Shown here one piece after another: positions 21,715-30,138 of a stretch of DNA of 64,000 nt. The translations under genes and the position numbers were made by a program. The notes below the pieces were generated by a model, which was not told the origin of the DNA, did no database searches, and was given only the letters and a program-made list of their open reading frames with translations. Each line of letters starts with the position of its first letter. Within the stretch, counting starts at the first letter, position 1. Source of the DNA: Acidimicrobiales bacterium (GTDB lineage: Bacteria; Actinomycetota; Acidimicrobiia; Acidimicrobiales; Iamiaceae); the NCBI GenBank assembly GCA_035630295.1, contig DASQKY010000005.1, positions 124,001-188,000 of the forward strand, in the 5' to 3' direction.

Positions 21715-23067
21715 TCAACCGGCTCGGCTGACCTCCAGCCAGTTCGACCCGTCCCAGATCACGGTGGCAGCCAGGTACGAGCCCGCCACGGAACCGAGCA
21801 CCGGGGCTGCCCCGGCCCAAGCCACGTTGGATGGCAGGGCGAAGGTCGCCGACCCAGCCGACTGGTAGGCGGCAAGCGTAAACCGGTGCCCCGGGAACAG
21901 GCCCGCCGCAAGGTTGCCACTCGTTGCGTTCGCCGTGACGACGGCGGTCATGTACGAGTAGGCCACGGGGTCGTAGGCGAAGGCGCCCGCCGCCGCGACG
22001 GAGACCGCCCCGCTCGGCCCGTTGATCTGCGAGGCGCCCAGAGACGCGCCGTTGGTCAGCGTGAACAAGGTGCCCGTGTTGGAGGTGTACGGGACACGGT
22101 CCGCCAGGAGGGTGATCGCCGTGTCGAACGTGAAGACCGTGGGAGCGACGATGAATCGGGGTGACCCGGTGAGCGCCAGTCGGCAGTTCTTGGCGTAGAC
22201 CAGGCCAGCTCCGGTGGTCTGGTGGTTGCCGTCGACCTCGGTGTCACGCAACACGAGGTCCGCATCTTCGAGGCGCAGGACGTAGCCGTCGGTGCCGTTG
22301 ACCCCGGTCGCTCCGAACGCGCAGTTGTCGAACACGACCCTGCCCCCCGCTGCCGCCCGGACGCAGTTGCGGAACGTGCCGCTGGTCTGGTTGGCGTATT
22401 CGGCGATGCCGTGCTGGAACGTGATGTGTGACGGGTTGGAGCCGAAGGTCCCGGGCTGGCCGGCGTTGGCCTTGATGGAGATGCCGTCACGGCCCGAGCC
22501 CGCGAACTCGAACCCCGAGAACAGGAGGCCACCGGCACCCTTGTCGATGACCAGACCGTCTTGAGCGGCCTGGTTGGACGAGATGCGTACGAACTGGCAG
22601 TTCTGGCTCTCCTCGACAAGGAACGCGTCCCCGGGCGCGTTGTAGAGGTTGACGCCCTCGAACAGGCGCTCCAGCGTGAGCAGCGACTTGAACAGGCCCG
22701 TGGGGTCCCCACCGTTGGTGCCGTCGATGGAAAAGTTCCCCGATTTGGGTCCCGTGGCCGTATCCCCTCCGGCGCCGTGGTCACCGAACACGACGGCTCC
22801 ATCATCCTCCGTCAGGAACAGGCACGCCTTGCGGGCGTTGGGGGGGAGGAACCTCGTGGCCGTTCCCCACAGACCGACCTGCCCACCGAACACGATCGGC
22901 CCGGAGATGACGGTGGCGTCCCCGGTGGGCGGGAAGCAGAGCGTCCCCCCGCCGGCCAGGGACACGGCGTCGATGGCGCCCTGCCACGCCGCCGTGTCGT
23001 CGGTGACACCGTCGGCGACGACTCCGTAGTCGGCAGCGTCCACGAACGGAAGGGCATCACCTGGCAC
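21715..23067 (-). CDS. right-handed beta-helix protein (pectate-lyase-3/tailspike-like)
   Basis: A 450-residue protein with no signal peptide. Its start, DAADYGVVADGVTDDTAAWQ, is the hallmark of the pectate-lyase superfamily fold found in phage tailspikes and polysaccharide lyases. Repeating short strands rich in N, G and D (for example GGLLFSGFEFAGSGRDGISI, GGRVVFDNCAFGATGVNG) build the helix through about residue 290. A Ser/Ala/Gly-rich beta C-terminal part follows. The start is GTG 23067, with TACCGT 7 nt upstream. G+C and codon third positions are visibly lower than in neighbouring genes, which suggests transfer. It could be a phage-derived depolymerase or an exported lyase; substrate and export route are unknown. 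Confidence 0.8.
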   Translation of the reverse strand: MPGDALPFVDAADYGVVADGVTDDTAAWQGAIDAVSLAGGGTLCFPPTGDATVISGPIVFGGQVGLWGTATRFLPPNARKACLFLTEDDGAVVFGDHGAGGDTATGPKSGNFSIDGTNGGDPTGLFKSLLTLERLFEGVNLYNAPGDAFLVEESQNCQFVRISSNQAAQDGLVIDKGAGGLLFSGFEFAGSGRDGISIKANAGQPGTFGSNPSHITFQHGIAEYANQTSGTFRNCVRAAAGGRVVFDNCAFGATGVNGTDGYVLRLEDADLVLRDTEVDGNHQTTGAGLVYAKNCRLALTGSPRFIVAPTVFTFDTAITLLADRVPYTSNTGTLFTLTNGASLGASQINGPSGAVSVAAAGAFAYDPVAYSYMTAVVTANATSGNLAAGLFPGHRFTLAAYQSAGSATFALPSNVAWAGAAPVLGSVAGSYLAATVIWDGSNWLEVSRAG

Positions 23068-23074
23068 CGGGCCG

Positions 23075-23080
23075 ACGGTA
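23075..23080 (-). promoter_or_regulatory. -10 box of the beta-helix gene (leaderless)
   Basis: TACCGT lies 7 nt before the GTG at 23067, and the string TACCGTCGG is the same as before the META gene. The foreign-looking gene therefore has a host-like promoter. Confidence 0.45.
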
Positions 23081-23142
23081 CTCCCCGGGTCAGCGCGCCA
23101 CGGCCCGGTCGTGCCAGCGCGAGCCGGGCACGCCGGCCCACT

Positions 23143-23255
23143 GGCCGCGGTGGTGGCCCTGCTCGACGGCGAGGTGGCCTACGAGATCGAGGAGCGCCGC
23201 CTCACCCTCACCGCCGGCGACCGCGGCCTGGGCTTCACCGCCCCCTGAGCCGTTC
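23143..23255 (+). pseudogene. orphan 3' fragment of a META gene (right direct repeat)
   Basis: Encodes AAVVALLDGEVAYEIEERRL and onward to a stop, nearly identical to the last 35 residues of the META lipoprotein at 20785-21648, without any upstream coding sequence. It is either the remnant of a second META gene or the distal duplicate made when a cassette entered at the 3' end of the intact gene. The 359-bp gap 23068-23426 otherwise holds only the beta-helix promoter and the DM13 promoter. Confidence 0.85.
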
Positions 23256-23426
23256 CGCCCGGGCGCGACCCGGATCCCCGACACGGGCACGGGAAGGGCG
23301 ACCCTCCGCCCTGTTCCCGGTCGGAGCGGGGGTGGCTCCCCGGGGGCCCGGGCCCCTGGCCGGATCTCGGCTCTGGGGCGTACCGTCACCGCCGACCCCG
23401 GACATCGCCCTCGAAGGAGGCCACCC

Positions 23427-24008
23427 GTGACCGCCCCCGTCCCGTCCTCTCCCCAGGACCGATCGCCGAGGACCCGCCGCCGACTCCTCCTGGTGACCGT
23501 GGGCGCCGTCGGAGTGCTGGTGGCGGCGGTCCTGGCCTTCGGGGTGTTCGAGGTGCAGGCCCTGTTCACCGACGACGAGGTGGCCGAAGCCGGGCCCGTC
23601 TTCGAGTCGGGGGCGGTGGCTCCCACCGGGCCGATCGGGCCCGGGGGCGAGGAGGGCGACGCCACCGAGCCGGCACCGTCGATCCCGCCCGCCGTTCCGG
23701 AGGTCACGGTGGCCAGCTCAGGCACCTTCGTGGAGAAGGGCCATCCGGGGGAAGGGACGGCCCGCATCCTCACCGACGGCGCGCAGGCCTTCGTCCGCTT
23801 CGAGGACGACTTCGCCACCGACAACGGCCCCGACCTGCGGGTGCGGGCCCTGGTCGACGGAGAGCAGGTCGACCTCGGCGTCCTCAAGGGCAACCGGGGC
23901 GCCCAGAACTACGAGCTGCCCGCACACATCGACCCGACCGCGGTGACCTCCGTGGACGTCTGGTGCCGGCGCTTCGACTACGTCTTCACCGAGGCCGCCC
24001 TGTCCTGA
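23427..24008 (+). CDS. membrane-anchored DM13 domain protein
   Basis: A 193-residue protein. One N-terminal transmembrane helix at about 23-40 (LLLVTVGAVGVLVAAVLAFGV) is followed by an acidic, Pro/Gly-rich linker. The DM13 domain occupies residues of about 92-193: SGTFVEKGHPGEGTARIL, FRFEDDFATDNGPDLRV in a slightly altered form, LGVLKGNRGAQNYELP and VDVWCRRFDYVF with the conserved Cys. DM13 domains are predicted to be redox or haem-linked modules, but evidence in bacteria is thin. The start is GTG 23427 with GAAGGAGG 6 nt upstream. TACCGT near 23386 may be the -10 box. The gene ends convergently with ilvC, with a palindromic repeat between. Confidence 0.85.
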   Translation: MTAPVPSSPQDRSPRTRRRLLLVTVGAVGVLVAAVLAFGVFEVQALFTDDEVAEAGPVFESGAVAPTGPIGPGGEEGDATEPAPSIPPAVPEVTVASSGTFVEKGHPGEGTARILTDGAQAFVRFEDDFATDNGPDLRVRALVDGEQVDLGVLKGNRGAQNYELPAHIDPTAVTSVDVWCRRFDYVFTEAALS

Positions 24009-24065
24009 CCCCGACCTCTGGTCGACGACCCGGACCACTCTCACGCGCCACGGCCCCTTCACCGG

Positions 24066-24110
24066 ACCTGGCACCTTTCCGTACCGCAGAGGTACGAAAA
24101 AGTGCCAGGT
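24066..24110 (+). repeat. palindromic intergenic repeat, family A, copy 2
   Basis: A 45-bp hairpin: a 20-bp arm starting ACCTGGCACC, a 5-nt loop GCAGA, and the returning arm ending GTGCCAGGT, with two non-Watson-Crick positions. It lies between the convergent DM13 and ilvC genes and could serve as a terminator for either. Confidence 0.85.
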
Positions 24111-24140
24111 TCGTGGGGGTGGAAGCCGTTGGCGGTGAGC

Positions 24141-25169
24141 TCAGTCCCCGCCTGACGCGTCCTCGACCTTGGTCTTGCCGGCCGAGATCCACGGCATCAT
24201 CGAGCGCAGCTCGCCGCCCACCTGCTCGATCTGGTGGTCCTTGCCGGCCTGGCGCAGGGCCTCGAAGCGGGAGCCGCCGCCCTTGACCTCGCCCACGAAC
24301 TCCTCGGCGAAGGCGCCGGACTGGATCTCGCCCAGCACCTTCTTCATCTCGGCCTTCACCGCCGAGGTGATGATGCGGGGGCCGCGGGTCAGGTCGCCGT
24401 ACTCGGCGGTGGTGGAGATGGAGTAGCGCATGCCGGCGATGCCCTGCTCGTACATCAGGTCCACGATGAGCTTCAGCTCGTGCAGGCACTCGAAGTAGGC
24501 GGACTCGGGCTGGTAGCCGGCCTCGACCAGGGTCTCGAACCCGGCCTGGACCAGGGCGGTGAGCCCCCCGCAGAGGACGACCTGCTCACCGAACAGGTCG
24601 GTCTCGGTCTCCTCCTCGAAGGTGGTGTCGAGCACGCCGGCCCGGCTGCCGCCGATGGCATCGGCGTAGGCCAGGGCCACGCCCCGGGCGGTGCCGGAGG
24701 CGTCCTGGTGGACGGCGATGAGGGCGGGCACGCCCCCGCCCTCGGTGTAGGTGCGGCGCACCAGGTGGCCGGGCCCCTTGGGGGCGACCAGGGCCACGTC
24801 CACGCCCTCGGGGGCGGCGATGTAGCCGAAGCGCACGCTGAAGCCGTGGGCCACCAGGAGGACGTCGCCCGGGTTCAGGTTGGGGGCCACGTGCTCGGCG
24901 AAGACGGCCTCGTGCTCAGTGTCGGGCAGCAGGATCATGATGACGTCGGCCTCGGCGCAGGCCTCGGACAGGCCGGCCACCTTCAGGCCCGCCTCGGCCG
25001 CCTTGGCCGCCGAGGACGAGCCCTCCCGCAGGCCGACGCGCACGTCGACGCCGGAGTCGGCCAGGTTGAGGGCGTGGGCGTGGCCCTGGGACCCGTAGCC
25101 CAGGATGGCCACCTTGCGGTCGGCGATCAGGGAGCGGTCGGCGTCAGCCTCGTACGACACGGTGGCCAT
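24141..25169 (-). CDS. ilvC: ketol-acid reductoisomerase
   Basis: NADPH-dependent isomerisation and reduction of acetolactate or acetohydroxybutyrate, the second step of Val/Ile synthesis. The 342-residue protein is a class [25 protein letters not shown] near residue 25 with the NADPH loop GLREGSSS, and metal ligands in [12 protein letters not shown] (around 190), E of YFECLHE and [10 protein letters not shown]. The start is ATG 25169 with GAGAGG upstream. It lies 89 nt after ilvN on the same strand, as in other actinobacteria. Confidence 0.97.
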   Translation of the reverse strand: MATVSYEADADRSLIADRKVAILGYGSQGHAHALNLADSGVDVRVGLREGSSSAAKAAEAGLKVAGLSEACAEADVIMILLPDTEHEAVFAEHVAPNLNPGDVLLVAHGFSVRFGYIAAPEGVDVALVAPKGPGHLVRRTYTEGGGVPALIAVHQDASGTARGVALAYADAIGGSRAGVLDTTFEEETETDLFGEQVVLCGGLTALVQAGFETLVEAGYQPESAYFECLHELKLIVDLMYEQGIAGMRYSISTTAEYGDLTRGPRIITSAVKAEMKKVLGEIQSGAFAEEFVGEVKGGGSRFEALRQAGKDHQIEQVGGELRSMMPWISAGKTKVEDASGGD

Positions 25170-25258
25170 GGTTCGGGGAACCTCTCAGGTCGGTCGGGCC
25201 GGGGGCCCGGGATGTCAGCGCGCCGCCGGTGGGGGCGCGGGCGGGGTGCGGGGGCCCC

Positions 25259-25822
25259 TCAGGATGCGTCCGGGACGGCGGCCGCTCCAAGGTGGTCGAG
25301 GCGGGGCAGGGCGACGCGGCCCGTCCGCTGGATCTCGAGGATGCCGAACGGGCGCAGCATCTCCTCGAAGTCGTCCACCTTGGTGGGGTGTCCCTCGAGC
25401 GACACCGTCAGCTCGTCGTGGGTCACGGCCAGGATGCGGCCCTCGAAGATCTGCACCAGCTCCACCACCTGGCCCCGCCGGTCGGCGGGGGCGGTGATGC
25501 TGGCCAGCAGGAGCTCGCGCTCCACCGAGTGGCGGGGGTCGAGCTCGCTGATGTCGACCACGTTGACCAGCTTGTCGAGCTGCTTGACGATCTGCTCCAG
25601 GGGGGACGACTCGACGTCGACGACGATGGTGATGCGGCTGAACTGCTCGTCCTCGGTGGGGGCCACGGCCAGGGAGACGATGTTGTAGCCCCGCCGGGAG
25701 AACAGGTTGGCCACCCGGGCCAGGACGCCGGACCGGTTCTCGACCAGCACCGAGAGCACGTGGTGGCGGACCTCGTGGCCGGGTCCGGCGTCGCGGCGGG
25801 TGCCGCTGGTGCGCGTGGGCAT
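25259..25822 (-). CDS. ilvN: acetolactate synthase small (regulatory) subunit
   Basis: Binds valine and restores feedback inhibition and full activity to IlvB. The 187-residue protein has an N-terminal ACT domain, HVLSVLVENRSGVLARVANLFSRR... (about 18-95), followed by the C-terminal IlvN domain (RELLLASITAPADRRGQVVEL to ILEIQRTGRVALPR). It starts at ATG 25822, whose first base is the last base of the ilvB stop (TGATG), so the subunits are translationally coupled. Confidence 0.95.
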   Translation of the reverse strand: MPTRTSGTRRDAGPGHEVRHHVLSVLVENRSGVLARVANLFSRRGYNIVSLAVAPTEDEQFSRITIVVDVESSPLEQIVKQLDKLVNVVDISELDPRHSVERELLLASITAPADRRGQVVELVQIFEGRILAVTHDELTVSLEGHPTKVDDFEEMLRPFGILEIQRTGRVALPRLDHLGAAAVPDAS

Positions 25823-27597
25823 CAGTTCCCTCCCTCTCCGGTGCCGACCCCGCCGCCAGCCTGGAACGGGGGCACCTGGATGTCGTCGTTGCTCTTGCCG
25901 GACGGCACCATCGGATAGACCTTCTCCCGGCTGTCGGTGCGGAACTCCACCACCACGGGGCGGTCGTCGATCTCGTTGGCCTTGTCGATGGCGGGCTGGA
26001 TCTCCTCCGGGGACTCGGCCCGGATGCCCACGCAGCCCATGGACTCGGCCCACTTCACGTAGTCGGGCAGGTCGGGCGACAGGTACACCTCGCTGTAGCG
26101 CTCCTCGTAGAACATCTCCTGCCACTGGCGGACCATGCCCAGGTAGGCGTTGTTGAGGATGGCCACCTTCACCGGGATGCGCTCGGCCGACGCGGTGACC
26201 AGCTCCTGGGCCGTCATCTGGAAGCAGCCGTCGCCGTCGACGGCCCACACCATGCGGTCGGGCCGGCCCACCTTGGCCCCGATGGCGGCCGGCACCGAGA
26301 AGCCCATGGTGCCCAGCCCCCCGGAGTTGACCCAGGTGTAGGGGTGACGGAAGCGCCAGTACTGGCTGGCCCACATCTGGTGCTGGCCCACCCCGCTGGC
26401 CAGGATCGTGTCCTCGGGGACGGAGTCGCGCAGGTGCTCCAGCACCATCTGGGGCTTGAGCTGGTCGCCCTCCTGGGGCTCCTCGTAGGCCAGGGGGTAG
26501 CGCTCCTGCCACCCGCTGATGGTGGAGCGCCACGGCCGCCGGTCGGGCGTGACCGCCCCCGCGGCCTGCCGGCGCCGGACGGCAGCCACCAGGTCCTCGA
26601 CGATGAGGCGGCAGTCGCCGTGGATGGGGACGTCGGGGCGCCGGACCTTGCCCAGCTCGGCGGCGTCGATGTCCACGTGGATGACCTTGGCCTCGGGGGC
26701 GAAGCCGGCCACCTTGCCGGTGACCCGGTCGTCGAAGCGGGCCCCCAGGGCGATCAGCAGGTCGGAGCGCTGGAGGGCGGTGACGGCGGTGTAGTTGCCG
26801 TGCATGCCCGGCATGCCCAGGCACAGGCGGTGGTCGTCGGGGAAGGCGCCCCGGGCCATGAGGGTGGTGACCACGTGGATGTCGGTCAGCTCGGCCAGCT
26901 CGTGCAGGGCCTCGGCGGCCCGGGCCTTCAGGATGCCGCCCCCGACGTAGAGCACCGGGCGCTCGGCCGCCAGGATCAGGGCCGCGGCCCGCTCCACCGC
27001 CTCCGGGTCGCCGGAGGTGGCGGGCCGGTAGCCCGGCAGCGAACGGGCCACCTCGTCGTCGGAGGGCCAGTCCCAGCCGGTGGCCGACGCCGGGTTGGTC
27101 GGGTCGACGATGTCCTTGGGGATGTCGACCAGGACCGGCCCGGGGCGGCCGGTGGTGGCGATGTGGAAGGCCTGGCGGATGACCATGGGGATGTCGTCGG
27201 CCGAGGTGACCAGGAAGTTGTGCTTGGTCACCGACTGGGTGATGCCGGTGATGTCACACTCCTGGAAGGCGTCGGTGCCGATGGCCGGGCGGGGGACCTG
27301 CCCGGTGATGCACACCATGGGCACCGAGTCCATGTAGGCGTCGGCCAGGGGGGTGACGATGTTGGTGGCCCCCGGCCCCGAGGTGACCATGGCCACCCCG
27401 GGCCGGCCGGTGGCGTGGGCGTAGCCCTCGGCCATGTGGCCGGCGCCCTGCTCGTGGCGGACCAGGATGTGGCGGATCGTCGAGTCCAGCACCGGGTCGT
27501 ACACCGGGAGGATGGCGCCGCCCGGGAGGCCGAACATCACCTCCGTCCCCTCCATCTCGAGGGCACGGATCAGCGCCTGTCCTCCGTTCAACTCCAT
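25822..27597 (-). CDS. ilvB: acetolactate synthase large (catalytic) subunit
   Basis: A thiamine-diphosphate and FAD enzyme making acetolactate or acetohydroxybutyrate from pyruvate. The 591-residue protein has the three TPP-family domains. [13 protein letters not shown] with [13 protein letters not shown] (catalytic Glu) is at the N-terminus, the FAD-binding middle domain includes [17 protein letters not shown], and the ThDP motif [29 protein letters not shown] lies near residue 440. It heads ilvB-ilvN-ilvC. A leader peptide and hairpins at 27674-27763 indicate attenuation by branched-chain amino acid supply. Confidence 0.97.
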   Translation of the reverse strand: MELNGGQALIRALEMEGTEVMFGLPGGAILPVYDPVLDSTIRHILVRHEQGAGHMAEGYAHATGRPGVAMVTSGPGATNIVTPLADAYMDSVPMVCITGQVPRPAIGTDAFQECDITGITQSVTKHNFLVTSADDIPMVIRQAFHIATTGRPGPVLVDIPKDIVDPTNPASATGWDWPSDDEVARSLPGYRPATSGDPEAVERAAALILAAERPVLYVGGGILKARAAEALHELAELTDIHVVTTLMARGAFPDDHRLCLGMPGMHGNYTAVTALQRSDLLIALGARFDDRVTGKVAGFAPEAKVIHVDIDAAELGKVRRPDVPIHGDCRLIVEDLVAAVRRRQAAGAVTPDRRPWRSTISGWQERYPLAYEEPQEGDQLKPQMVLEHLRDSVPEDTILASGVGQHQMWASQYWRFRHPYTWVNSGGLGTMGFSVPAAIGAKVGRPDRMVWAVDGDGCFQMTAQELVTASAERIPVKVAILNNAYLGMVRQWQEMFYEERYSEVYLSPDLPDYVKWAESMGCVGIRAESPEEIQPAIDKANEIDDRPVVVEFRTDSREKVYPMVPSGKSNDDIQVPPFQAGGGVGTGEGGN

Positions 27598-27673
27598 GGT
27601 GGCGTGCTCCTCGGTCGGCTCGGGCGGGGGTGGGTCAGGTGTCGGTCATGGTGCATGCGCCGAAAACGGCGAC

Positions 27674-27693
27674 GACCTCCCCGAGGGGAGGTC
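27674..27693 (-). terminator. ilvB leader terminator hairpin
   Basis: A perfect 9-bp stem, GACCTCCCC with GGGGAGGTC, and a 2-nt loop. The only T-run (TTTT) comes 7 nt later inside a second small hairpin. The terminator is therefore less canonical than that of leuB but sits at the same place in the leader. Confidence 0.6.
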
Positions 27694-27697
27694 GATC

Positions 27698-27729
27698 GAG
27701 CGCACGCGAGATGTCGGCGGCGTGCGCTC
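27698..27729 (-). promoter_or_regulatory. ilvB leader pause/anti-terminator stem
   Basis: GAGCGCACGC and GCGTGCGCTC form a 10-bp stem that overlaps the leader stop codon. It is the counterpart of the GCGCACG/CGTGCGC stem in the leuB leader. Confidence 0.65.
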
Positions 27730-27763
27730 AGGGCCCGAGTACGAGGGTGGTGCCGACGGACAT
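27728..27763 (-). CDS. ilvB leader peptide MSVGTTLVLGP
   Basis: An 11-codon open frame from ATG 27763 to TGA, with Val, Leu, Val, Leu among its residues. ilvB attenuator leaders of this kind have been predicted in other actinobacteria. It has the same length as the leuB leader and is followed by the same order of stems. GATGCT lies 8 nt upstream as a possible -10 box, again implying a nearly leaderless start. The gap 27598-27966 is otherwise filled by this leader and the divergent promoter of the flavoprotein operon. Confidence 0.72.
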   Translation of the reverse strand: MSVGTTLVLGP

Positions 27764-27888
27764 CGCTGGGCAGCATCGCGCGTCGGGGACGCCTCGTCCA
27801 GCCACCGGGCCGGACCGCGGCCGCCGGTCCGGTCCAGGGCGTTTGGGGTCCCCTCCCCGGGCCCGTTCCCCCTCGCCGGGGACAGGGC

Positions 27889-27894
27889 TACTGT
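27889..27894 (+). promoter_or_regulatory. -10 box of the flavoprotein-kinase-FHA operon
   Basis: TACTGT lies 72 nt before the ATG at 27967. A Shine-Dalgarno AGGTGAGGA stands just before the start. The promoter is divergent from the ilvB leader. Confidence 0.45.
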
Positions 27895-27966
27895 TCGCCC
27901 GTCCCGATCCCGGCCGCCCCCGGGGCCGGACCGGACCGCCGTCGACCGGCACGAGGTGAGGAACGG

Positions 27967-29562
27967 ATGAGCGACTCGAACGCGACGATCAGCATCAACA
28001 GCTCGGACCTGGTGGCGGCCATGCCCGACCCCCAGGGCCCGGCCCAGCCGGGCGACCTGAACGAGACCCTGATCGCCACCGACATCTGGACCGACCAGAT
28101 GGTGGCCGACGCCGGCATCCCCATCGTCGACATCCCCATGGTGTCGATCGGCGGCGGGATCGGGTCCTTCGAGCTGGTGGACCACCTGCGCATCGCCGGG
28201 ATGTCCACCAACCAGCTCCGCGTGCTCACCAACCTCGACGTCCCGTGGCAGACCTATGAGTACCTCACCCGGGTCTCGCAGGTGCCCCGCAAGGAGCGCC
28301 TCCGCTCCGACGCCCAGTCCATGCCGGACAACATCTGGGGCTTCCCCAGCTTCGCCTTCCGCGAGGCGTGGACGGACAAGACCCTCGACCCGGTCTGGAA
28401 CGTCTGCACCGAGCCGGTCCTGCGCGACTACTACACGCCCCGGGCCGGCTACGTGTTCGAGACCATGGAGCGCGAGGTGCACCGCATCAGCTACCTCGAC
28501 ATGTGCGTCAAGGGCCAGGTGCGGATGGTCCGGCGGCGCCACGGCGGGGGCTACTTCTCCATCCTCACCCCGGCGCAGGGCACGTCGGCCACCAAGCGCA
28601 TCGCCTACCGGTCGACGTACGTCCACATCTCGGTGGGCTACCCCGGCGTCAAGTTCCTGCCCGACCTCCAGGAGTACCGCACCAAGTACGACGACTACGT
28701 CCGGGTCGTCAACGCGTACGAGCCCCACGAGCAGGTCTACGAGGAGCTGAAGCGCCGTCCCGGCCTGGTGTTGATCCGGGGCGGCGGCATCGTCGCCTCC
28801 CGGGTCCTCCAGCGCCTGATCGACGACCGGGACGCCTTCGGCCTCCAGACCCAGATCCTCCACCTGTTCCGCACCTACATCACGGGTTCCCACGGGCCCA
28901 ACATCTTCCTGCGCCGACCGGGGGGGGACGGCTGGGCCTACCAGGGCTTCAACTGGCCCAAGTCGACCTGGGGCGGGCGCTACAAGGCCCAGTTCGAGAA
29001 GCTCGAGGGCGAGGACCGCAAGAAGCTCTACGAGCAGCTCGGCGGCACCAACACCCCGATCCGCAAGAACTGGATGGAACAGCTGGCGCGCGGTCGCAAG
29101 GAGGGCTGGTACCGCACCTACATCGGCACCGTCGACTCGGTCGTCCCCGGTTCCGACGGCACCGTCGTGACCAAGGTGAAGGCCAAGGACGGCTCCATCC
29201 TCGAGGTCCCCGCCCACTTCGTCATCGACTGCACCGGCCTCGAGGCCGACATCCGCGAGCACCGCCTGTACGCCGACCTGTTCGACCACTCCGGCGCCCA
29301 GCGCAACGTCCTCGGCCGGCTCGACACCGAGCGCAGCTTCGAGGTGCGGGGCACCCAGAGCGCCCCGGGCTGCATGTACGCCGCCGGCAGCATGACGCTC
29401 GGCAACTACTTCGCCGGCATCGACACCTTCCTCGGCCTCCAGTACGCCGCCGTGCGGATCATGGACGACCTGGCCTCCCGGGGGTTCATCAAGAAGATGG
29501 GGCCGGTCCGGAGCGCGACGCAATGGTGGAAGTGGGCCCGGCACAAGGACCTCCCGAAGTGA
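27967..29562 (+). CDS. FAD/NAD(P)-binding oxidoreductase-like protein
   Basis: A 531-residue protein with no signal peptide. A Rossmann nucleotide-binding start occurs at VSIGGGIGSFELVDHLRIAG (GGGIGS at residues 62-67). A second glycine motif, LVLIRGGGIVASRVLQ, lies around residue 270. A late flavoprotein-like block is VIDCTGLEAD (around 420), then AAGSMTLGNYFAGIDTF near the C-terminus, where flavin monooxygenases place a GD-type FAD motif. The middle is rich in Tyr/Trp. I do not know a characterised relative; a flavin-dependent oxidoreductase is the best inference. It is the first gene of a four-gene unit with a membrane protein, a Ser/Thr kinase and an FHA protein, so its activity may be tied to phospho-signalling. 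Confidence 0.72.
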   Translation: MSDSNATISINSSDLVAAMPDPQGPAQPGDLNETLIATDIWTDQMVADAGIPIVDIPMVSIGGGIGSFELVDHLRIAGMSTNQLRVLTNLDVPWQTYEYLTRVSQVPRKERLRSDAQSMPDNIWGFPSFAFREAWTDKTLDPVWNVCTEPVLRDYYTPRAGYVFETMEREVHRISYLDMCVKGQVRMVRRRHGGGYFSILTPAQGTSATKRIAYRSTYVHISVGYPGVKFLPDLQEYRTKYDDYVRVVNAYEPHEQVYEELKRRPGLVLIRGGGIVASRVLQRLIDDRDAFGLQTQILHLFRTYITGSHGPNIFLRRPGGDGWAYQGFNWPKSTWGGRYKAQFEKLEGEDRKKLYEQLGGTNTPIRKNWMEQLARGRKEGWYRTYIGTVDSVVPGSDGTVVTKVKAKDGSILEVPAHFVIDCTGLEADIREHRLYADLFDHSGAQRNVLGRLDTERSFEVRGTQSAPGCMYAAGSMTLGNYFAGIDTFLGLQYAAVRIMDDLASRGFIKKMGPVRSATQWWKWARHKDLPK

Positions 29563-29608
29563 TCGCCACGCCCGCTCCCCTGTCCCGACCGCTCAGAGAG
29601 GTGCCCGC

Positions 29609-30127
29609 ATGATCCCCGTGCTGCTGGGCCGCATCCAGACGCGCCTGTTGGCGTCGTTCACGGTCGGCCTGATCTGGACGATCATCATCACGCCGTTCCT
29701 GTACATCAACCAGCCGGGGAACCAGGGCTACGCCTTCGTCCTCACCATCGACACGATGGGCGGCGAGAACGCCATCCTCCAGACCTACAAGCTCACCCTC
29801 GCCGCCCTGGCCATCACCGCCCTCGTCGGTGCCTTCGTCTGGGAGCCGATCTACCACTTCCTCATGCAGTTCCGGTGGGAGAAGGACTGGCCGGCCTTCT
29901 TCCAGCTGCTGGAGGTCGTGCCCGAAGGGCTGTCCACGTTCCTCCTGCTGCACGTCTCGGGCCTCAACCCCTTCGGGGACATCGGGCTCGACAAGGAGCA
30001 GTACGTGCCGGTGCTGGCCTACATCTTCCTGTTCTTCACCACCTGGATCGCCGTCTGGCTCTTCGTCAACGGGCCGATGAAGATCTTCTTCGTCCGCTGG
30101 CGCTTCCGCGGCGGCCGGCTCATCTGA
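29609..30127 (+). CDS. four-helix membrane protein of unknown family
   Basis: A 172-residue integral membrane protein. Hydrophobic segments at about 13-33 (ASFTVGLIWTIIITPFLYI), 58-80 (LTLAALAITALVGAFVW), 98-118 and 132-155 (VLAYIFLFFTTWIAVWLF) suggest four helices. A basic C-terminus follows (FFVRWRFRGGRLI). A conserved-looking extracytoplasmic loop holds NQPGNQGYAF. No family is recognised. ATG 29609 has GAGAGG upstream, 46 nt after the oxidoreductase stop. The kinase follows 11 nt later. It may anchor the other products or be the kinase substrate; this is inference from position. Confidence 0.7.
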   Translation: MIPVLLGRIQTRLLASFTVGLIWTIIITPFLYINQPGNQGYAFVLTIDTMGGENAILQTYKLTLAALAITALVGAFVWEPIYHFLMQFRWEKDWPAFFQLLEVVPEGLSTFLLLHVSGLNPFGDIGLDKEQYVPVLAYIFLFFTTWIAVWLFVNGPMKIFFVRWRFRGGRLI

Positions 30128-30138
30128 CGAGGGACCCC

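Noticed and set aside
28920-28927. A G8 run within the flavoprotein gene as a second phase-variable tract
   Set aside because: The reading frame is intact across it and eight G are not unusual at this base composition.
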